From Reticulitermes speratus (lineage: Eukaryota; Arthropoda; Insecta; Blattodea; Rhinotermitidae): a stretch of 64,000 nt of DNA. How positions within the stretch are numbered: the first letter of the stretch is position 1; each line of letters starts with the position of its first letter. Shown here one piece after another: positions 10,446 to 23,109 of this stretch. The notes under the pieces are model-generated. The model searched no databases. It was not told where the DNA came from and was given only the letters and a program-made list of their open reading frames with translations. The DNA lies in contig JAJKFL010000330.1 of the NCBI GenBank assembly GCA_021186555.1, positions 30,916,944-30,980,943 on the forward strand, given 5' to 3'. The translations under genes were made by a program, and so were the position numbers.

Positions 10446-11268
10446 CTTTGAAATTAAATGCCCATCAGTAGCTTGAAATTAAATGCCCATCAGTACCATG
10501 AAATTAAATGCCCATCAGTAGCTTGAAATTTTAATGCCCATCATACCATGAAATTAAATGCCCATTAGTAGCTTGAAATTAAATGCCCATCAGGAGCTTG
10601 AAAATAAATGCGCATCAGTACCATGAAATTAAATGCCCATCAGTACCTTGAAATTAAATGCCTATCAGTAGCTTGAAATTAAATGCCTGTCAGTAACTGG
10701 AAATTAAATGCCTATCAGTAAAATTAAATTAAATGCCCATCAGTACCTTGAAATTAAATGTCTATCAGTAGCTTGAAATTAAATGCCTGTCAGTAACTGG
10801 AAATTAAATGCCTATCAGTAAAATGAAATTAAATGCCCATCAGTAGCTTGAAATTAAATGCCTATCAGTAGCTTGAAATTAAATGCCTGTCAGTAACTGG
10901 AAATTAAATGCCTATCAGTAAGATGAAATTAAATGCCCATAAGTAGCTTGAAATTAAATGCCTGTCAGTACCTTGAAATTAAATGCCTGTCAGTAACTGG
11001 AAATTAAATGCCTATCAGTAAAATGAAATTAAATGCCCATCAGTAGCTTGAACTTAAATGCCTATCAGTAGCTTGAAATTAAATGCCTGTCAGTAACTGG
11101 AAATTAAATGCCTATCAGTAAAATGAAATTAAATGCCCATCAGTAGCTTGAACTTAAATGCCTATCAGTAGCTTGAAATTAAATGCCTGTCAGTACCTTG
11201 AAATTAAATGCCAATCAGTAGCTTTAAATTAAATGCCCATCAGTGGCTTGAAATTAATTGCCCATTGC
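10446..11268 (+). repeat. 25-bp minisatellite with 100-bp higher-order units
   Basis: About 33 copies of a unit such as AAATTAAATGCCCATCAGTA followed by GCTTG. Variants at the variable positions recur in a fixed order of four (CCCATCAGTAGCTTG, CCTATCAGTAGCTTG, CCTGTCAGTAACTGG, CCTATCAGTAAAATG), giving a 100-bp period from about 10730 to 11150. The outer copies are less ordered. Confidence 0.95.
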
Positions 11269-11469
11269 ACTATTTGAACCTTTGTAAAACAAATAAAATA
11301 ATACCTTCATATACATCCGTAACCTTTATTAATGTAGGGTACAGTGGGTTCTTTCCGGTAAGTTGGATATGACACATAAGAAATGCGTAAAAAAATTTAT
11401 ATTCAGTAAAATAATAATGTTAACTGAACAGTAAAAGTGGAAGTACAAAGTGTCAACCACAGACAAGTA

Positions 11470-11546
11470 CAGGGTATACACAAAATAATGGTGCGGTTTC
11501 AATGGTGAATAAAGGGAAACCGCACCATTCTTTTGTGTATACCCTG
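11470..11546. mobile_element. 77-bp MITE (family M1)
   Basis: Ends CAGGGTATACACAAAATAAT and complement, GGTGCGG inward, TA on both sides (11468-11469, 11547-11548). Same family as 4011-4088. Confidence 0.85.
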
Positions 11547-11570
11547 TATATATATCAGTTTTGTTTCTTG

Positions 11571-11609
11571 TTGCACATTTCGGCTTTAGTGAAAAGCCAT
11601 CATCAGGCA
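11571..11609 (-). ncRNA. Hammerhead-ribozyme-like motif
   Basis: Minus strand: stem I TTGC/GCAA, CTGATGA, extra T, 6-bp stem II GGCTTT/AAAGCC with a TCACT loop, GAAA. Stem III is shortened to TGT, so the usual palindrome is missing. Confidence 0.5.
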
Positions 11610-11619
11610 ATTAAAAATA

Positions 11620-14600
11620 TAGAGAAAAATAAATTAAATACAGAACATTAAAATTATATTTTCCAGATAGATGAGTTCTCAACTTTAAAAACTGGAGTTG
11701 TATAAGCCGAAACTAGATAAAAGTCAGGATTGTATATTAAAACATAATAAATGCTTGTTTTATTAAAATAAATAAAATTGATATCCAGTCCTTCAGGTGT
11801 GAAAGGGCAGTTCTTCAATATCACAATAAGCCTCGTAGGGTGTAATTTACCTAAATTTTGTATATTAATTTGGATTGAATCTGGAGAAGTGTGTTATATT
11901 GTATTGTTTTTCCACGTGGCTTTTTACTTCTTCGTATCTCATCCAGTCAATTAATGGATTTAAAAGTGAAATAATAGGTCGGATATGTTCGTAATATAAG
12001 TAAAACAACGATTAGATATTCACAGGATGAAAGGAAGCCGCCTTTCACTTCAATGTCAAGGAATTACTGTCATTGACAAATATAAGAGAGGATGCTTAAT
12101 ACTCAGCATAATTACTGTAATAAATGCAATGAATTTGAAATGTCAAAATCAGCCCCTACACCGGTAAGTAAAACCAAGGTTTTACATTTTTTTTACATAT
12201 AAAGCGTTTCCTTTTTAAAATCGAATTTTTCTTCAAGGTACTTTAAACCACAGAAATCGCGCCAAAAATTCTGTTCATTTTTACTCTCACTGATGGGCAA
12301 GGGACAATTTTCAACCCTGGAAACTAAGCAATTAAGAATATTCAGTGTCTGATTCTATGTTTCTCGTGGCCACGAATTCCTCCAAATTAGTCTCAGATGC
12401 AAGAATATGTAATCTTTGCTATCTTACAGCGCCTTCCAAAACGTTTTACTGGACTTGGTGTAATCCTAAAACAAGGCTACGTCTTTTTTTTTAACAGGGA
12501 TCCTGCACAAAATACCCCTAGACTATCAGAAGCAATCGGAGGTTCCAGACTTTCTGAAATACATTTTTCAGGCTATGGATAAATTTTCGAGTAATTAGTG
12601 GAGGGAGAGATTTTACCATCCGAAACAGCATATTTCTTGTGTATATGTATATATATATGTCAATGCATCTAAATCCTTACAGACAACAGCCTCCCGAAAT
12701 AAGACTTGTTTACGGATCCCTGTGGATCTTTACGCTCTTACTCCATCGCTTTCTAATCATAGAGAAACCCGATCGGCTTACAATCCTATAAAGAGGGTTC
12801 AAGGCGTGTTTGGTGTACGATCGTAAGCAGAGCGTCTATAAATCCTGCCGTGGGCAGTGATTTAAAATTTAACTGGTGGTAAGCGAGGTGTATTCTCCTG
12901 TATAAGCAGGCATTTGCCACAAGTGCGATGTTTTTTTTTTTAAATTCTGTGAAAATTACAGGAATGGCGCTTCATTAACATAATCGGACTACGTCATTCG
13001 CACAGTCGACCGAACCTGTAAACCCTGCTAATAGGATTTTTAATTCTTTGTCTCTTTTTTTAGATTTCCATACGAGATATCTCCACGTGTACCTTGTTTC
13101 CGTATTCACAGCGTGTATTTGTTCTAGTGTATATTCTAAAGTCTAACATAGAAGTAGAACTACTAACATTATAGAAACAACAAATGCATTAAGATTTAAA
13201 TTATAAATTATAATTTTAATAGTTTATTTGATTTTTCAAATACAAAATTAAAGTTTTAACCTAAATCTTCATATAGTCAGCTGGAATACACACAAATTAT
13301 AATTTTAAGGGAGGGAGGTAGCAGGTCTTGCCTGCGTCACAAAGACATTCCAGTGAAGTCAGCTTACTTAAGAACCTGCGTAAACTGGCTGCGCAGTATG
13401 GAAATTAATTAGCTTTAAATAACCCCCAAGTAACCCTAAGACCGCGCAAGCCCCAACGTGCCCTATCACATTAAATAACAGGTGATTAAGCCACTTCCTG
13501 AAAACTCAGTTTCGCATTCTGTTAACAAATACTTTTATATCATAAGGGCCAGCATGTTGAAAATATTTTAAACTCGATGGTTTTCATTATGAATTGGTGG
13601 CTTCCATCCCCCCTGTCTGCCCTACAGTATTTCAAAACCGTTAAAGTTAATAAGGAAATTTTTATTATAAAAACCAATTCACAAGGCACGTGTTTGTCTT
13701 TTCTCGATAAACTGGAGCAACATTTTGAATAATTCGGTTTGAGTGTGCATTTATTGTTCAGTAGATGTCAACCCCACCTTCCTCTAGCCCCCCTTTTTTT
13801 TTTTTAATCATCAGGTCATATAATGTTATTGTGGAAATGAGTTTGGAGTTTATGAAGCTAATGATATGTAACAATAGGTGTGCTTCGGAAATGCTATATT
13901 GTTAACTTTATTGACACTGTGATGAGACGTTTGTTTGAAATGTTCAAAAAAAAATATCTGCTGAATGTACTAAAATTTTCCTGAAAAAAAAAAATGTCTG
14001 TAGGAAAAATTTTTATATTTTTAAATATCATTTCTTCCACAACCCTAAGAAATGGGCACTGTTATATGTACAGAACACATGTCATTGCATCACTCTGTAG
14101 GTATCCCAAACTACTAGTGACGGAACATCACTAATGTCTTATAATTAATCCAAAGACTTCTATTAGTGGACACATTTACAGAATATTAATAACATTTTAA
14201 GTAAAAAGTGATTATTTTAACGAAACTTCATGTGTTTCAAAACTCATAATTAACAGTTTGATTTATTCGCATAAAATCAGATGTCTGTTGCTTATAGTGG
14301 ACGGTAGATAATACCACAGCTCTTAGAGGAAGCAGTCGATTCATTTCACACAAGAGGAGAGAAATCATTAAGAATACGTAAAGCTCCCAAATTTTGAAAC
14401 TCTGAACTAAATTGAGAAATTAATCTGAAGGGCATAATAATTCCAAAGTTCCATGAACGAGTACGTAAGCAAAGTGTACAAATACACATGTTCACCAAAC
14501 TCTATGTATTAAGATCCATGATGCCCCAGTTTCACAGGAAATTTTAAAAAGTGAAAAATATATCTGTATTGAATCTATTTTTCATTATATTAGACCGCCA

Positions 14601-15580
14601 CACCCTCTTTGTGGGAAAGTACTATAAAAACAACCGAAGCAAACGGAAGGTTCCAGAGATTATAGAATTGTTATCAAAAGGGAATAATTACGTATTAATG
14701 GGAAATTCTAATGCAATGTTATATCAAAAGCAAATTCTGGATTTTATTTTGTTGCGTCATGTGTTGCGTATTATAATTAAGGCATTCGTCAGACTTGTGG
14801 GTTTGTTCTTGATCTGAGATCTTGATCTTGATCTTGATCTGAGATATGTTTTATTTAATGTTAGTATGGTAAGACACAGGATCTAAAACACATCTTTCAT
14901 ACTAATTCGACGACGTATTGAATGTTAACAGTGGGTTTTTAAAAGAAATATTATTAGCAAAACTGTTACAAATACCTGGCCTAGAATGCAGGTGATAAAA
15001 ATAGGGGAGTTAACAGAATCATATTTGGCCGCCTCTAAATTCATGTATTACAAAATATACGTGTAATAATGGAGGTTGTCACCAATGTTGTTCGAAGACA
15101 TTGTTATGTGTGTATCATTTGTATCTGTCTTCGCTAGTCATCCTCGATCAACCACGAAATGACTGGACTCAAAAAAAAAAATTTGACAGCATGATCGAGT
15201 ATGTATTCTGTCTACATTTTCAATAACAATTGTGCATGTTTAAACAAGTTATTCTCAGGTCGGTGGGTTATAACACTGCGCAGGCGCGCCCATATTTTCT
15301 TTTCTTTTCAATCCTGAACCAATTTTGGGAGAGAATCAGATTTATTATAGATTCAATATTACAGATACCTACCTACTAACCCGTAATAAATTCCTTAATT
15401 CCTCATCCGAGCTGAGAAGTATAGCCCCATCCCTGTCATCCATTTGAAGAACCAGCATGCACCTACATTACATGTTAAGCTTTTACTGTACCTTCCTTGC
15501 CGTTTTTGCTTTGAGTTCCTTTCTAAAGCACTGAACTTTAAGAAAAAATAATTTTTGGAAAATAAATATGCACACTCACC
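11620..15580. other. AT-rich DNA, no gene recognised
   Basis: About 4 kb without recognised transposon or coding signal. A short run of four TGATCT-like repeats is at 14811-14841, and TA-rich simple sequence at 12640-12658. Confidence 0.45.
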
Positions 15581-15587
15581 ACTCACT

Positions 15588-15609
15588 CACACACACACAC
15601 ACACACACC
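15588..15609. repeat. (CA)n microsatellite
   Basis: About ten CA repeats after a CACTCACTCAC lead-in. Confidence 0.85.
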
Positions 15610-15619
15610 AATCTAAAAA

Positions 15620-16470
15620 AAAGGTATTCTTTTTATATTCATGTAACATAGCACATTTTAGCTATATTCTATGCACGTTGAAGCACTGCAACATTGTGAT
15701 ACGATATTAATCCTGCCAAACTTGTTATTTATATAGTAGCCGAAGCACTTTGCACTTTGTGGATTTTTTTTTGATTGAAATAAAAACAAAAATAAAAAAA
15801 AATATCTGTGTTGGAAAAAAAAGTATTGGATGTTTCTTTGTCGTTTCCACTTGTGTTAACGAAGACGGAAGTTGTTGTGTAGAGCCACAATTGTAGTATG
15901 CTGGTTTGGTCTTATTCATGCCTTCATTCCTATCTTTCTCTCTGTGTAATGTTGTTTATTGAGTCTCATTCCTGTCCCTGTTTCGCCCTGTTTACTTTTA
16001 AAAAAAAATTATATTTATTCAGTCGTTCAGTCATTGTTCAAATAAAAACAAAAAACAATTGCCTAACTTTTAAATAAAGAAGTAAAATAATAAAAAATGT
16101 GAAGTATTTCTGAGCTCCCCTTCGTGTGGAGAGTTTCATGATAAATATTGTACATGTGTATATTTTAATATAATAATAATAATATTATTATTATTAATTA
16201 TGTATGTGAGAATCATATCTATAGAATGTTCGTGCCCTCGAAAAGTGGAATGTAATAATAAATGCCTCAGCCAGTAACGTTAAAGCAAACATTTTACTGT
16301 TTCCAAGTTTGTTCTACACTAGTTGAGCCAAATAAGAACTTGCTGCAGAAGTGAATATTACAGCAAACTTCTATCTTGATCCTCAATTTTCCCATTCGTC
16401 TTGGCCAAACATTCTTAACCCTTAATTTTCGCTGGGGAGTAAATTCCAAGTGCTGCCCAGGACGGTGGGG
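15620..16470. other. AT-rich simple sequence, no gene
   Basis: Several A-runs and an AAT/ATT palindromic run at 16171-16200. Nothing coding recognised. Confidence 0.45.
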
Positions 16471-16479
16471 GTTCTTTTA

Positions 16480-16915
16480 GGCGCTTTCGCAAAATTTGAA
16501 AAAAGAAACAAAAAAAAAGCGTTTATGAGCTTCGTCATGTCTGTCCGCATTGGAACAACTCGGCTCCCAGTGGACCGATTTTCATTAAATTTGATATTTG
16601 AGGATTTTCTCAGGAATCTGTTGAGAAAATTTAATTTTGATTAAAATCTGGCAAGAGTAATGTGTACCTTACATGACGATATATGTAAATTATTATAATA
16701 TTTCGCTGAATTATTCTGAAAATGAGAAATATTTCGTATGAAACTGTACAGAAAATCAAAACACACAATTTGTGTTCAATAAATTTCTTTTCCGAAAGTC
16801 ATGCCGTTTATGAGATATTTGAAAGAAACAACGCATTGTTGCATTCATACTGCAACAATGGTTACGCGAAAGCACCATAATGTTACGTTATACGTACATT
16901 GCCTATCTTCTTTAA
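16480..16915 (+). repeat. Dispersed repeat family F, copy 1
   Basis: It aligns by eye over its full length with 61353-61890. Shared landmarks are TTCGCAAAATT, TCTGTCCG, ATTTGATATTTGA, the ATCTCGCTGAATT-like stretch, AAAATCAAAACACACA, TGTTCAATAA, CCGTTTATGAGATA, AACAATGGTTAC and TATACGTACATTGC. No terminal repeats or protein signature are visible. It is likely a fragment of a larger mobile element of unknown class. Confidence 0.65.
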
Positions 16916-17303
16916 TTTATATTAACCTTAAATGGACTCACGACCTTACGTTGCACCAAGGCCAGTGGTATTTGAGGATTTAAAGGTCTGTACAGTACAC
17001 CGAGGCAGTCATTGAAGGATTAATGTACAACTGACAACCAGTTTGATCTGAAATCCAACAATACCTTCAAACCTATCACAAAAAAAAAAGCCATCCATTT
17101 CAACATTACCGTGAATACATGCTGGACGAAAATGATATCGATTCAGATCGATGTGTCAGTTGCATATGCCATATACTGAAAACTTGCTGAGATGTCTCGC
17201 ACAGTACAACCTACTGGTATTTCTCTTACAGAGGTCAAAATGCGTAAAACAAAGATCTCCCCCCCCCCCCAGTGAATCAAATGACGGAGAGTCTCTGCAA
17301 ATA

Positions 17304-17345
17304 TTCTGTGTGGCTTTAACCTGAAATAAAGCCGAAATATGAGCA
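17304..17345 (+). ncRNA. Hammerhead-like relic
   Basis: The stem GGCTTTA/TAAAGCC, GAAA and TATGAG are present, but the first box reads CTGTGTG instead of CTGATGA, so it is decayed. Confidence 0.3.
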
Positions 17346-17359
17346 GTAAATTTAGACTA

Positions 17360-18750
17360 ATTCCGAACTTGTATGTATGTAATTATAATATATGCTTATA
17401 ATGGGCGTTGATCATTGTGTGTACCAGGAAGGATATATTTCAGCACTGAATGCGCATGCTCACAAGATGCGTGACCGAATCCAGTAAATCCTGCTTTGTT
17501 ACAAACGAGTGTTCGTCTATTATATGATTATAATTATTATACATAATATATATCTGTGTTGTTATTTAGTATGTCCGTCAAAACTATTTGCAACAGACGT
17601 GGCTTGTCGGTGTAGAATGACGCCTCATCACGGCACGCCACGTCTGTCTGTCTGTCAGTAGGCTGGTTGATATATCGGGAAGCTAATGCTTCTCTTTCAA
17701 AACTTCTTTCGTTATTATTGTTGTTACTGTTATTGTTGTTGGGTATTAATACACTTGTGTTTCTTTTCACTGTATATGTAAATGGAGGGATGAGTTTCAT
17801 CTTTCGTTATATCGATTGATCTTCCGTTACCAATATAAAATCAATAACAATATATTGAATATAAAAGTTGGTATCCCTGTCTGTCTCGTGTATTACCCTG
17901 CTACTGCAGTTGGTAGATGAGACAGTATACACTCAGAATAAGAAAGAGCAAACATGAGTTATTATTTGCCTACAGTATGGTCTCTCTCGGATGTACCTGC
18001 TGAATCATTTTTCCTTGTAAAATAAACAACAAATAAAAAAGGAGATGGATCTATTTTGTGAAGTTTATGTTGAGGTTTCGTTTCAAAGCCAATAAACGTA
18101 AATAAACAACATGAATACAATATATTTTTGTGAAGGATATTGTCATGATATCAGCAACCGTCGGATAAAATCCGCGTCGCTTCTCTTATTAACCTGTCAA
18201 CCTCATTCATCCATGGATCCTGCGGTGAGTGCCATTTTCCCTGTGGTTGTCCGCTCCCTCCATGAAAGCTATGATAAAACCTTTGATCCCACACGTCTCA
18301 CAGCATAATCGCATTAACAGAAAAAAATATATAGAACTAAAAGTATCGCATTCAACTGCACAAATATCTGAGCAAGCAATACGCCATATATAACACGTAT
18401 TGTCGATAAAAGTCTTTGATTAAATTTATCTTTCAAATGGGGGCGTGAAAGAGTGGCGAGTAGATATGAGTGACACAGCTGACACAGTGACACAGTTGAA
18501 GTGGAGGTTACTTGTTAATTGCAGTCATATCAAGTTCTGTAGCTTTAATAAATATCAATATCTATTCGCAGCACTAGGAAATGATTTACATAAGATGCAG
18601 GAGCAGAAAGTAGAAACGTCTAAAAACTTATATTTTAGTGCATTGTGCGTCGTAATGAAAGAAGTGTTAGTAAGAATTATTTATTTATTGTAGTTATATA
18701 GGTGGTATTTTATTAGATTAATTTTTTAAAGTGCTATTTTACCAAGTTTA
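17360..18750. other. No recognisable feature
   Basis: AT-rich DNA, with a TTATTGTTGTTACTGTTATT-type low-complexity stretch near 17710. No convincing gene. Confidence 0.45.
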
Positions 18751-18752
18751 AT

Positions 18753-20285
18753 GGAACGTATTAAAAATATTACTAGTGCCTGTTGCTGGAACGTATTGAA
18801 AATATTACTAGTACCTGTTAATGGAACGTATTAAAAATATTACTAGTACCTGTTAATGGAACGTATTAAAAATATTACTAGTACCTGTTGCTGGAACGTA
18901 TTGAAAATATTACTAGTACCTGTTAATGGAACGTATTAAAAATATTACTAGTACCTGTTGCTGGAACGTATTGAAAATATTACTAGTACCTGTTAATGGA
19001 ACGTATTAAAAATATTACTAGTACCTGTTGCTGGAACGTATTGAAAATATTACTGGTACCTGTTAATGGAACGTATTAAAAATATTACTAGTACCTGTTA
19101 CTGGAACGTATTAAAAATATTATTAGTACTTGTTACTAGAACGTATTAAAAATATTACTAGTACCTGTTGCTGGAACGTATTAAAAAATATTATTATCCT
19201 GTTGCTGGAACGTATTAAAAATATTATTAGTACTTGTTACTGGAACGTATTAAAAAATATTACTAGTACCTGTTAATGGAACGTATTAAAAATATTACTA
19301 GTACCTGTTGCTGGAACGTATTGAAAATATTACTAGTACCTGTTAATGGAACGTATTAAAAATATTACTAGTACCTGTTGCTGGAACGTATTGAAAATAT
19401 TACTGGTACCTGTTAATGGAACGTATTAAAAATATTACTAGTACCTGTTACTGGAACGTATTAAAAATATTATTAGTACTTGTTACTAGAACGTATTAAA
19501 AATATTACTAGTACCTGTTGCTGGAACGTATTAAAAATATTATTATTACCTGTTGCTGGAACGTATTAAAAATATTATTAGTACTTGTTACTGGAACGTA
19601 TTAAAAATATTACTAGTACCTGTTACTGGAATGTATTAAAGATATTACTACTACCTGTTACTGGAACGTATTAAAATATTACTAGTACCTGTTAATGGAA
19701 CGTATTAAAAATATTACTAGTACCTGTTAATGGAACGTATTAAAAATATTACTAATACCTGTTAATGGAACGTGTTAAAAATTTGACTATTACCTGTTAA
19801 CGGAACGTATTAAAAGTATTACTAGTACCTGTTAATGGAACGTATTAAAATATTACTAGTACCTGTTGACGGAACGTATTAAAAATATTACTAGTACCTG
19901 TTACTGGAAAGTATTAAAAATATTACTAGTACCTGTTGACGGAACGTATTAAAAATATTATTAGTACCTGTTAATGGAACGTATTAAAAATATTACTAGT
20001 ACCTGTTACTGGAACGTATTGAAAATATTACTAGTACCTGTTAATGGAACGTATTAAAAATATTACTAGTACCTGTTACTGGAACGTATTAAAAATATTA
20101 TTCGTACGTGATAATGGAATGTGTTAAAAATATTGCTAGTACCTGTTAAAGGAACTTATTAAAAATATTACTAGTACCTGTTACTGGAACGTATTAAAAA
20201 TATTACTAGTACCTGTTACTGGAACGTATTAAAAATATTACTAGTACCTCTTAGCGGAACATATTAAAATATTATTAGTACCTGT
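18753..20285 (+). repeat. 35-bp minisatellite with higher-order structure
   Basis: About 44 copies of a unit GGAACGTATTAAAAATATTA followed by CTAGTACCTGTTAAT. The last bases alternate (TTAAT, TTGCT, TTACT). In the first part, dimers of 70 bp alternate TTAAT and TTGCT. A block at about 19025-19265 recurs with the same variants at about 19375-19615, a 350-bp (ten-unit) step. Copies after 19650 are more diverged. Confidence 0.95.
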
Positions 20286-20289
20286 TAAG

Positions 20290-22105
20290 AGCCTCGTCCT
20301 CAAATTGCAAAAACAATTGTGACAAAAATAAGACACAAACCTGGTGACAGACGGTCACAAGAACTGATTCTATAAGTCTGTGCGATCTACAAGCTTAAGT
20401 TTGCACTAAGATTTAGTAAGCTGCGCGATATATTTAACAAAACATTAAAGAAGTAGTGGAGGAATTTCCTTGTCATAACTTTGTAATCGCTTCCTGCTTA
20501 AGGGAATTCTTTTTTCTATTTATTTCTTGCCATAAATTAATTCCGACTGACCAATAAGTCTCACGTCCTGAAAAAAAAAATAACAGACGTATAAATTTAA
20601 AGCCAGAGGGTTTAAGAGATTTTTACATTCAGTTAATTCATAAATTCTTAATTTTTCAGGCGAATATCCTGACGTTCGATAATAAACTCAGGAAACACAG
20701 ACGCCACTTCAAATGTGGAGTATAAGTTTTTTTTCTATGTATTACGTTATTTAAAAGTATACAGCGGAAATGATCATAAAGAACCGGTTCTAATGAACAT
20801 GAGAGAAGTGGACTTCCATAATATTTAGGCTATGTGTTATTAGTCTATATATTTTTTTTAAATTCTTAATTAATTTTGTTGCTAATTTTGAAAGAAATAT
20901 TGCAACCTGTTTACCTCTGAAGAGCATTTAATTATATTGTATATAGACAGAGGGAGAAAGAGAGATAGACACACACACACACGCAGTCTAAATAAACCTT
21001 GTACTATTTAATTTACCAGGAATAACCAAATTATTTGAGAAATAAAGAAAATGTACTTAGGTAATATATACATAGAGTGTAAATTTTATATATACATGTA
21101 TAAGCACAGATGTTCTTGCACAGACGTAGAAAGAATGATTGGAAATGACATGACTGAAAATTTTGACATCATATTGCAGTCACATAAAAGTTTCTATTTG
21201 AGTCCCATCACACTCATTCGAAAATATTTTACAGATATCAAATACTTGTTTAAGCGGTGAAGACTTCCAAAGAAGACGCAACGAAATTTTACCTACTTTA
21301 TACAAATTTACCTTACTATAAATATTTTACTTCTGTTCTTTTAGTCCTGGGTTTACGAAATCAGCTGTTCCCTTCTTCGGTGTTTCTAGTGACTGGCTTC
21401 ACTTCTTTTAAACGGACTTCTCACGTTCAGTTTGCACTTCCCTGAAGATTAAAACAAGATCTGTTTCAGAGAATTTGAGTTCTAAGAATTAAAACTGGTG
21501 CTGGTTACGCTGCTTGATGATACAGTATCCTGATGATACAGTATCCTGATTATACAGTATCCTCTGATAGTTAAATGTACAAGATGCAGTATTTTTATAA
21601 CTATTACATTCAACTCTTTCAGAAACAACCCAATGATATCAAACCGTAATAAGCCATGCCATCAGTTTTCTTTGAAGGCATAACCAGAACCCCATTACTT
21701 TAGATTACGTTGTGAACACTAATTAAGAACTCGATTCTCATGCTTTAAATGGAAGTTGTCCCAGTGTTTAATTAAGAACTAAGCCCTGCAGGCATGTGGG
21801 GAAGTTCAGGTATAGCTCCATTCATTTTTTCTTCGGCATTAGATAAAGGTCAGTTGTCAGAATCATTAGCCACCCGTTGTACTGCCTGGGAAAAAAAGGT
21901 CCAGGTACGAATTTGATATAAGGCTAGATGGTTTGCAGAACCGGTGTGGATTTTGTGGAATATAGAAGTATGTCTTGCCCCTTTTGGAGATAAAGTCACA
22001 ATTTTTGGTCTGCTACACCGTAACTAGCCATAGTACTAACAGAGATACCAGCTACTTACGCTGCAGGTGGCGGGTATATTTAACGATCAGATAAATACCG
22101 TAATG
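20290..22105. other. No recognisable feature
   Basis: AT-rich DNA. GATGATACAGTATCCT is tandemly repeated near 21516-21563. No gene recognised. Confidence 0.45.
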
Positions 22106-22117
22106 TAATTTTAACTG

Positions 22118-22381
22118 GCCGATCGCAGTGGCCGTGCGGTCTAAGGCGTGGGTCTGCGGCCGCTCGCTTACTGGAATTGTGGGTTCGAATCCCACCGGGG
22201 CATGGATGTCTGTCTCTTGTGAGTGTTGTGTGTTGTCAGTTAGAGGTCTCTGCGACGAGCTGGTCCCTCGTCCAGAGGAGTCCTATCGAGTGTGGTGTGT
22301 CTAAAGTGTGTGATCGTGAAGCGTCGAAAAATGAGGTGGCCCTGGCCCCCAAGGGGCTGTTGAGCCACAGGAAAAAAAAAA
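22118..22381 (+). mobile_element. SINE family A, full length
   Basis: tRNA-derived head: an A-box-like GTGGCCGTGCGGTCTAAGG, then B box GGGTTCGAATCCCACC. Body landmarks are GTCAGTTAGAGGTCTCTGCG, CCAGAGGAGTCCTA and a GC-rich terminal hairpin CCCCCAAGGGG, with an A tail. TTTAACTG at 22110-22117 and at 22382-22389 is a perfect 8-bp target duplication. RNA polymerase III transcription is expected from the internal boxes. Confidence 0.9.
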
Positions 22382-22561
22382 TTTAACTGAGCGATGTTTT
22401 TATTTCCGTGTCTCAATATAATGAGGTTCGCTCATCATTGCTGTTACTTAAAAGGAGATTTCATTATTTTAGAAAAGTTTCTTCTTAATTTAATTATTTT
22501 ATGTCACTGTCCCCTTCAAACTCGAAATTACCTTCGACGCCATATTTCCATCAATCAGGCC

Positions 22562-22746
22562 AGGTGTGTCCAACCCTTCCTGGCAAAGGGCCACAACTGT
22601 ATTTCTTGCATGTTTCGCTGATCGCTAGTTCAAAATCATAATAAGTGTTGTACCTAACCTCCTAAATTATTGTGTAATTTCTTATTGTATATATATATAT
22701 ATATAATTTACAAACGTGGCCGCGAGCCGTTGGTTGGACACTCCTG
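22562..22746. mobile_element. Short inverted-repeat element, hAT-like ends
   Basis: The ends CAGGTGTGTCCAACC and GGTTGGACACTCCTG are imperfect inverted repeats of the type found on many hAT-derived MITEs. No clear 8-bp duplication was seen, and the interior has a (TA)n run. Confidence 0.45.
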
Positions 22747-22776
22747 ACTTAGACCCTAAAGAATGAGGCGGAAGTG

Positions 22777-23100
22777 CCATGGATCAGACGGTTAGTCGCC
22801 GGCCTCTCACCGCGAAAGCCCGTGTTCGATCCCGGGTCAGTCCGTGTTGGATTTGTGGTAGACAAAGTGGCACTGGGACAGGGTTTTCCCCGAATACTTC
22901 GGTTTTCCCCTGTCGATTTCATTCCACCGGTGCTCCATTACTTGGAAAAATGAAGAAACACTAATCACCTGCATCACAGGGTTGCACATTAAAAGCCTCA
23001 AGGCTGCGTTGCGTCCGTAGCATCTGCTGCGGGGCCCTTCACAAAAAATAAAGGCGGAACCGTACAGTGCACCGAGGCCGGTATTGAAGTATTACTAAAG
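22777..23100 (+). mobile_element. SINE family B, uninterrupted copy
   Basis: Head with ATCAGACGGTTAGTCGCCGG (A box region) and CGTGTTCGATCCCGGGTC (B box). Body landmarks are GACAAAGTGGCACTGGG, TTCGGTTTTCCCC, CATCTGCTGCGGGGCCCTTC and GCACCGAGGCCGGTATTGAA. It is the reference for the interrupted copy at 1236-1800 and the fragment at 59563-59660. Confidence 0.8.
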
Positions 23101-23109
23101 TTAATAAAC

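Noticed and set aside
10446..11268. CRISPR array
   Set aside because: Units are contiguous 25-bp tandem repeats without unique spacers; a eukaryotic minisatellite.
16985..17022. SINE B 3' scrap (GTACAGTACACCGAGGCAGT)
   Set aside because: It resembles the SINE B end at 23060-23090 but is under 40 bp with no other part; too short to annotate as an element.
18753..20285. CRISPR array or origin iterons
   Set aside because: Pure tandem repetition with no spacers, in an animal-type genome.
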